NCBI GenBank assembly: GCA_944320555.1 | Contig: CALUHX010000006.1 | Coordinates: 1 to 64,000 of the forward strand | Reading direction: 5' to 3' | DNA length: 64,000 nucleotides | DNA from: an uncultured Butyricimonas sp. | GTDB taxonomy: Bacteria > Bacteroidota > Bacteroidia > Bacteroidales > Marinifilaceae | Part shown: in pieces, positions 61,067 through 64,000 of the stretch | Layout of the letters: each line of letters opens with the position of its first letter | Position numbering within the stretch: position 1 is the first letter of the stretch | The notes under the pieces: model-generated | What the model was told of the DNA's origin: nothing | The model's input: only the letters and a program-made list of their open reading frames with translations | Databases searched by the model: none | Program-made: the position numbers and the translations under genes

Positions 61067-62419
61067 ATGAAGTGGTTAGCGACATACAGGGAACATTACC
61101 GGGAAACGGCCCGCGTGGGGGTGCCCATCGTGCTGGGCCAGTTGGGCGTGGTGGCCGTGGGCCTGGCCGACAACATCATGGTCGGCCGTTTCGCGACGGC
61201 CCACCTGGCGGCGGCCTCGTTCGTGAACAGCGTGTTCAACATCCCCATTTTCTTCGGCCTGGGCTTCTCCTACGGGCTCACCCCGCTGGTGGGCCAGTCC
61301 TTCGGGCGGGGCGACCGCCGGCGGGTGGGCGGCCTCCTGCGCAACAGCCTGCTGGCCAATCTCGCCGTCGGCCTCCTCCTTTCCGTCGCGATGGGCGTCG
61401 TCTACGCCAACCTCGAGCGGATGGGACAGCCGGAGGAACTGCTGCCGCTCATCCGCCCCTATTTCCTGCTGCAACTCTCCTCCCTGGTCTTCGTCATGCT
61501 TTTCAACGCCTTCAAGCAGTTCGCCGACGGCATCACGGACACCACCACCTCCATGTGGATTATGTTGTCGGCCAACGTGTTGAACATCATAGGCAACGCC
61601 ATCCTCATCTACGGCCTCTGCGGGGCGCCCGCGCTCGGGGTGACGGGAGCCGGCATCTCCACCCTCGCGTCGCGCGTGTTCATGTTCGCCGCCTTCGCCT
61701 GCGTCTTTGTCCGCCGCCGGGCCTACCGCCCCTACCTCGACGGCTACCGCCGCGCGACTTACAACCTCAAGGACTTCGGCCTGCTCAACAAGATGGGGTG
61801 GCTCGTGGGCTTGCAGACAGGCCAGGAAACCGCCCTTTTCAGCCTCAGCGGAATCATGGTGGGATGGCTGGGCACCGCGGCGCTGGCCGCCCACCAGATC
61901 GTGGCCTCCATCTCCACGCTCGGCTACACCGTCTACTACGGCGTCGGCTCCGCCGTCTCCATCCGGGTGAGCAACTACTACGGGCGCGGCGACCTTCGGG
62001 GCGTGAGGCGGTCCACCATGGCGGGAGTCCACCTGCTCGCCCTCCTTGCCGTCGCCGTGTCGGCGTTTTTCTTTTTCTGCCGGGAAAGCATCGGCCACCT
62101 CTACACCTCGTCGCCGGAAGTGACGGCCATCGTCAGCGCGCTGATGGTCATTCTGGTGTTCTACCAGTTCGGCGACGCCCTGCAAATCATCTACGCCAAC
62201 TCGCTCCGCGGCATGACCGACGTGACCTCCATGGCCGTCATCTCCTTCGTGGGCTACTTCCTCGTGGCCCTGCCGGCCTCCTACGCCTGCGGATTCACGC
62301 TCGGCTGGGGCATCGAGGGCATCTGGACGGGATATCCCGTCGGCCTGACCCTCACGGGAGCCATGCTCTGCTTCCGCTACTACTGGTTCTTGCGGCGGCG
62401 GGAACGGGCCCGCGCATAA
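61067..62419 (+). CDS. MATE-family efflux transporter
   Basis: A 450-residue polytopic protein with twelve membrane segments in two six-helix halves. GQLGVVAVGLADNIMVGRF (about 24-42) and GLGFSYGLTPLVGQSFGRGD (about 64-83) are the MATE signature region of the first half, and GWLGTAALAAHQIVASIS repeats it in the second. It would export cationic drugs or metabolites using a sodium or proton gradient. It is divergent from the peptidase gene and convergent with the HAD gene, 3 bases apart at the stops. Confidence 0.92.
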   Translation: MKWLATYREHYRETARVGVPIVLGQLGVVAVGLADNIMVGRFATAHLAAASFVNSVFNIPIFFGLGFSYGLTPLVGQSFGRGDRRRVGGLLRNSLLANLAVGLLLSVAMGVVYANLERMGQPEELLPLIRPYFLLQLSSLVFVMLFNAFKQFADGITDTTTSMWIMLSANVLNIIGNAILIYGLCGAPALGVTGAGISTLASRVFMFAAFACVFVRRRAYRPYLDGYRRATYNLKDFGLLNKMGWLVGLQTGQETALFSLSGIMVGWLGTAALAAHQIVASISTLGYTVYYGVGSAVSIRVSNYYGRGDLRGVRRSTMAGVHLLALLAVAVSAFFFFCRESIGHLYTSSPEVTAIVSALMVILVFYQFGDALQIIYANSLRGMTDVTSMAVISFVGYFLVALPASYACGFTLGWGIEGIWTGYPVGLTLTGAMLCFRYYWFLRRRERARA

Positions 62420-62422
62420 TCC

Positions 62423-63025
62423 TTACCGCAGTTTTTCGCGGATAAGGTCGTACATCTCCCGGCAAGGCGTGAAACGCACCGCCTGAATGCCCAACTCCTT
62501 GGCCGCGTCCACGTTGGCCTGCAGGTCATCGATGAACAGGCACTCCTCCGCCCGCAGGTGAAAGCGGTTCAGCAGCAGCTCGTATATTTCCCGATTGGGC
62601 TTCACCATGCGCTCCAACGCCGAAATGATTTGCCCGTCGAAATAGCGGAACACCTCCCGCGTCTTCAGATAATCGTAAAACTCCACCGACATGTTCGACA
62701 GGCAATACAACTTGAATCCCCGCGCCGACAACTCCCGTATCAACTCCTCCGTCTCCTCCATCGGGCTCAAGGAATGCAATATGTGCATGACAAACGCCTC
62801 GCAACTCTCCTCCGGACATCCAATCTCGGCCGCCGTCCGCCGCACAAGTTCCGCCTGCGACATCACACCCCGGTCGAAATCCCGCCAATAGCCCGAAAAG
62901 AAACCATTCTCGCGGACATACTCCACAATGGCGCGGTCTCCCTCGAACGAGCGCAACACGTTCATCGGCTCCCATTTCACGACCACGCCCCCTAAATCAA
63001 AAATCACATTCTTTATCTCACTCAT
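62423..63025 (-). CDS. HAD-IA family phosphatase
   Basis: A 200-residue haloacid dehalogenase-like hydrolase. Motif I is VIFDLGGVVVKWE (Asp at 10; the usual second Asp is replaced by Gly-Gly-Val, as in YihX-type members), motif II LYCLSNMS, motif III with VKPNREIYELLL (Lys), and motif IV CLFIDDLQANV with two Asp. A helical cap (about 20-85) follows motif I. Such enzymes dephosphorylate small sugar phosphates; substrate unknown. No operon partner. Confidence 0.88.
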   Translation of the reverse strand: MSEIKNVIFDLGGVVVKWEPMNVLRSFEGDRAIVEYVRENGFFSGYWRDFDRGVMSQAELVRRTAAEIGCPEESCEAFVMHILHSLSPMEETEELIRELSARGFKLYCLSNMSVEFYDYLKTREVFRYFDGQIISALERMVKPNREIYELLLNRFHLRAEECLFIDDLQANVDAAKELGIQAVRFTPCREMYDLIREKLR

Positions 63026-63220
63026 ACGTCTTTCTTAAAAATAACAGCCGGCAACCGGCATTTCCTCCGCGAAGATAACGAAAAAGCTCCCCCGTACCAC
63101 ATCTTTCCCCCTTGAATTCAAGAACAGCTCAACACTCCGTCCTTCAACCACATACGCCGGAGCGTCGCCGGCCACTGCGCTCCGGCCTGTGAAATTATTT
63201 TCAAAAAAAAGGCGGAAATG

Positions 63221-63251
63221 TTTGGAGCGTGAAAGAAAAGCGTTACCTTTG
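63221..63251 (+). promoter_or_regulatory. promoter of tRNA-Leu
   Basis: TTTG (63221-63224), 19-bp spacer, TACCTTTG (63244-63251), 15 bases before the tRNA; perfect consensus. Confidence 0.85.
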
Positions 63252-63266
63252 CAGCCGTCTTCAAGA

Positions 63267-63351
63267 GCCCAGGTGGCGGAATTGGTAGACGCGCTGGACT
63301 CAAAATCCAGTGTCCCTTAAAGACGTGCGGGTTCGATTCCCGCCCTGGGTA
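63267..63351 (+). tRNA. tRNA-Leu (CAA)
   Basis: Acceptor GCCCAGG/CCTGGGT, D-arm with GGCGGAATTGGTAGACGC, anticodon loop CTCAAAA (CAA), a long variable arm (about TGTCCCTTAAAGACGT) as expected for leucine, and T-arm GGGTTCGATTCCC. No CCA encoded. Confidence 0.95.
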
Positions 63352-63355
63352 CCCA

Positions 63356-63387
63356 AGCGGAAAAAGAGATTCTTTTTCCGCTCTTTT
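63356..63387 (+). terminator. terminator of tRNA-Leu
   Basis: Stem AGCGGAAAAAGA / TCTTTTTCCGCT with a 3-base loop, then CTTTTG, four bases after the tRNA. Confidence 0.85.
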
Positions 63388-63451
63388 GTTATCGAAACAA
63401 ACCCTCCGGCCGCGCCCCCGGGCAACGCCGGACACAACACATAGCGCACAA

Positions 63452-64000
63452 ATGGAAAAGAAAAACATACGCGGCTGCACCTTGCGGCAAATAACGGACG
63501 AACTCACGGCCCACGGGGAAAAGGCCTTCCGGGCCAAACAGATATGGCAATGGCTGTGGCAAAAGGGAGCCACGAGCTTCGACGAGATGACCAACCTCTC
63601 GGTGGCCACCCGCCAATCGCTCGCCGGCCTCTTCTCCCTGCCCGCCGGGACTCCCGTCCACCGGCAGGAAAGCGGCGACGGCACCGTCAAATTGGGCATG
63701 GCCCTCCCGGACGGGGCCCTCGTCGAATGCGTGCTCATCCCCGGGCGCGACAAGGCCACGGCCTGCGTCTCCTCGCAGGCGGGATGCAAACTGCGCTGCT
63801 CTTTCTGCGCCACGGGCGGACTGGGCTTCACCCGCGACCTGCGCCCCGAGGAAATCTTCGACCAGGTGGTCGCCGTCAGGCGGCTGGCCGGGGAGCGGGG
63901 CGAGCCCCTCACGAACATCGTCCTCATGGGCATGGGCGAGCCCCTCCTGAACTACGACAACGTCCTCGCCGCCATCGACCGCATCACCGCCGACGACGGC
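63452..64000 (+). CDS. rlmN: 23S rRNA (adenine-C2) methyltransferase RlmN, 5' part
   Basis: The first 183 codons of a radical SAM methyltransferase that modifies A2503 of 23S rRNA and A37 of some tRNAs; the gene runs off the window. The helical N-terminal domain (HGEKAFRAKQIWQWLWQKGA) is followed by VSSQAGCKLRCSFCATGGLG with the three cluster cysteines in CKLRCSFC, and by NIVLMGMGEPLLNYDNV, the SAM-binding GEP motif. The start at 63452 gives the normal RlmN N-terminus. The 101 bases between the tRNA and this start include the tRNA terminator. Confidence 0.95.
   Translation, partial: MEKKNIRGCTLRQITDELTAHGEKAFRAKQIWQWLWQKGATSFDEMTNLSVATRQSLAGLFSLPAGTPVHRQESGDGTVKLGMALPDGALVECVLIPGRDKATACVSSQAGCKLRCSFCATGGLGFTRDLRPEEIFDQVVAVRRLAGERGEPLTNIVLMGMGEPLLNYDNVLAAIDRITADDG

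Noticed and set aside
1..64000. CRISPR array, prophage, integrase or transposase
   Set aside because: No regularly spaced repeat array and no recombinase-, phage- or transposase-like protein was found in either strand.

Overview
The window looks like a chromosome segment of an anaerobic gut Bacteroidales, most likely near Odoribacter/Butyricimonas. The pointers are SusC/SusD outer-membrane import systems with FecI/FecR regulation, a UpxY-type capsule operon head, Bacteroidetes promoters of the TTTG-N19-21-TAnnTTTG type, and a complete lysine-to-butyrate fermentation cluster. The assignment is an inference; no rRNA is present. Most housekeeping genes are GC-rich, whereas the capsule genes and large parts of the SusC/D loci are clearly AT-richer.

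Layout: 0-5.1 kb, minus strand, is the head of a capsule/exopolysaccharide operon (upxY, an unrecognised gene in the upxZ position, a Wzx-type flippase, a GT4 glycosyltransferase, a small membrane protein). It is preceded by a 170-bp segment bounded by 18-bp inverted repeats that contains a consensus promoter pointing away from the operon. This is the picture of a phase-variable capsule promoter caught in the OFF state. 5.5-15.2 kb holds an EamA transporter, tRNA-Gly, topoisomerase III, a porin, a LUD protein, a thioesterase, a two-gene lysine exporter (LysO), tRNA-Cys, folB, cysQ and an M18 aminopeptidase. 15.9-21.7 kb is a tripartite RND efflux operon. tRNA-Val follows.

22.2-42.5 kb is a nutrient-uptake island. 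A minus-strand module runs sigma (fecI-like), fecR, SusC with STN domain, SusD, DUF4843 lipoprotein, PKD-like lipoprotein. A plus-strand paralogous module runs orphan ECF sigma, SusC without STN, SusD, DUF4843-like, PKD-like, and then a two-active-site thioredoxin protein. The two are divergent around 31.5 kb.

43.3-56.2 kb is one long plus-strand operon: atoD-kal-kce-kdd-kamA-kamB-kamC-kamD-kamE-atoA-bcd-etfB-etfA. It encodes lysine degradation through beta-lysine and 3,5-diaminohexanoate to crotonyl-CoA, reduction to butyryl-CoA, and CoA transfer to release butyrate. Strong hairpins sit on both sides of kamA. 56.9-64 kb has a DUF4252 protein with a Met/Gly-rich insert, waaA, a clan SC peptidase, a MATE exporter, a HAD phosphatase, tRNA-Leu and the 5' part of rlmN.

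Two families of mobile-looking palindromic intergenic repeats are present: a ~185-bp family with terminal inverted repeats (four good copies plus degenerate ones), and a ~140-196-bp fully palindromic family (two copies). No CRISPR array, transposase, integrase or prophage gene was seen.
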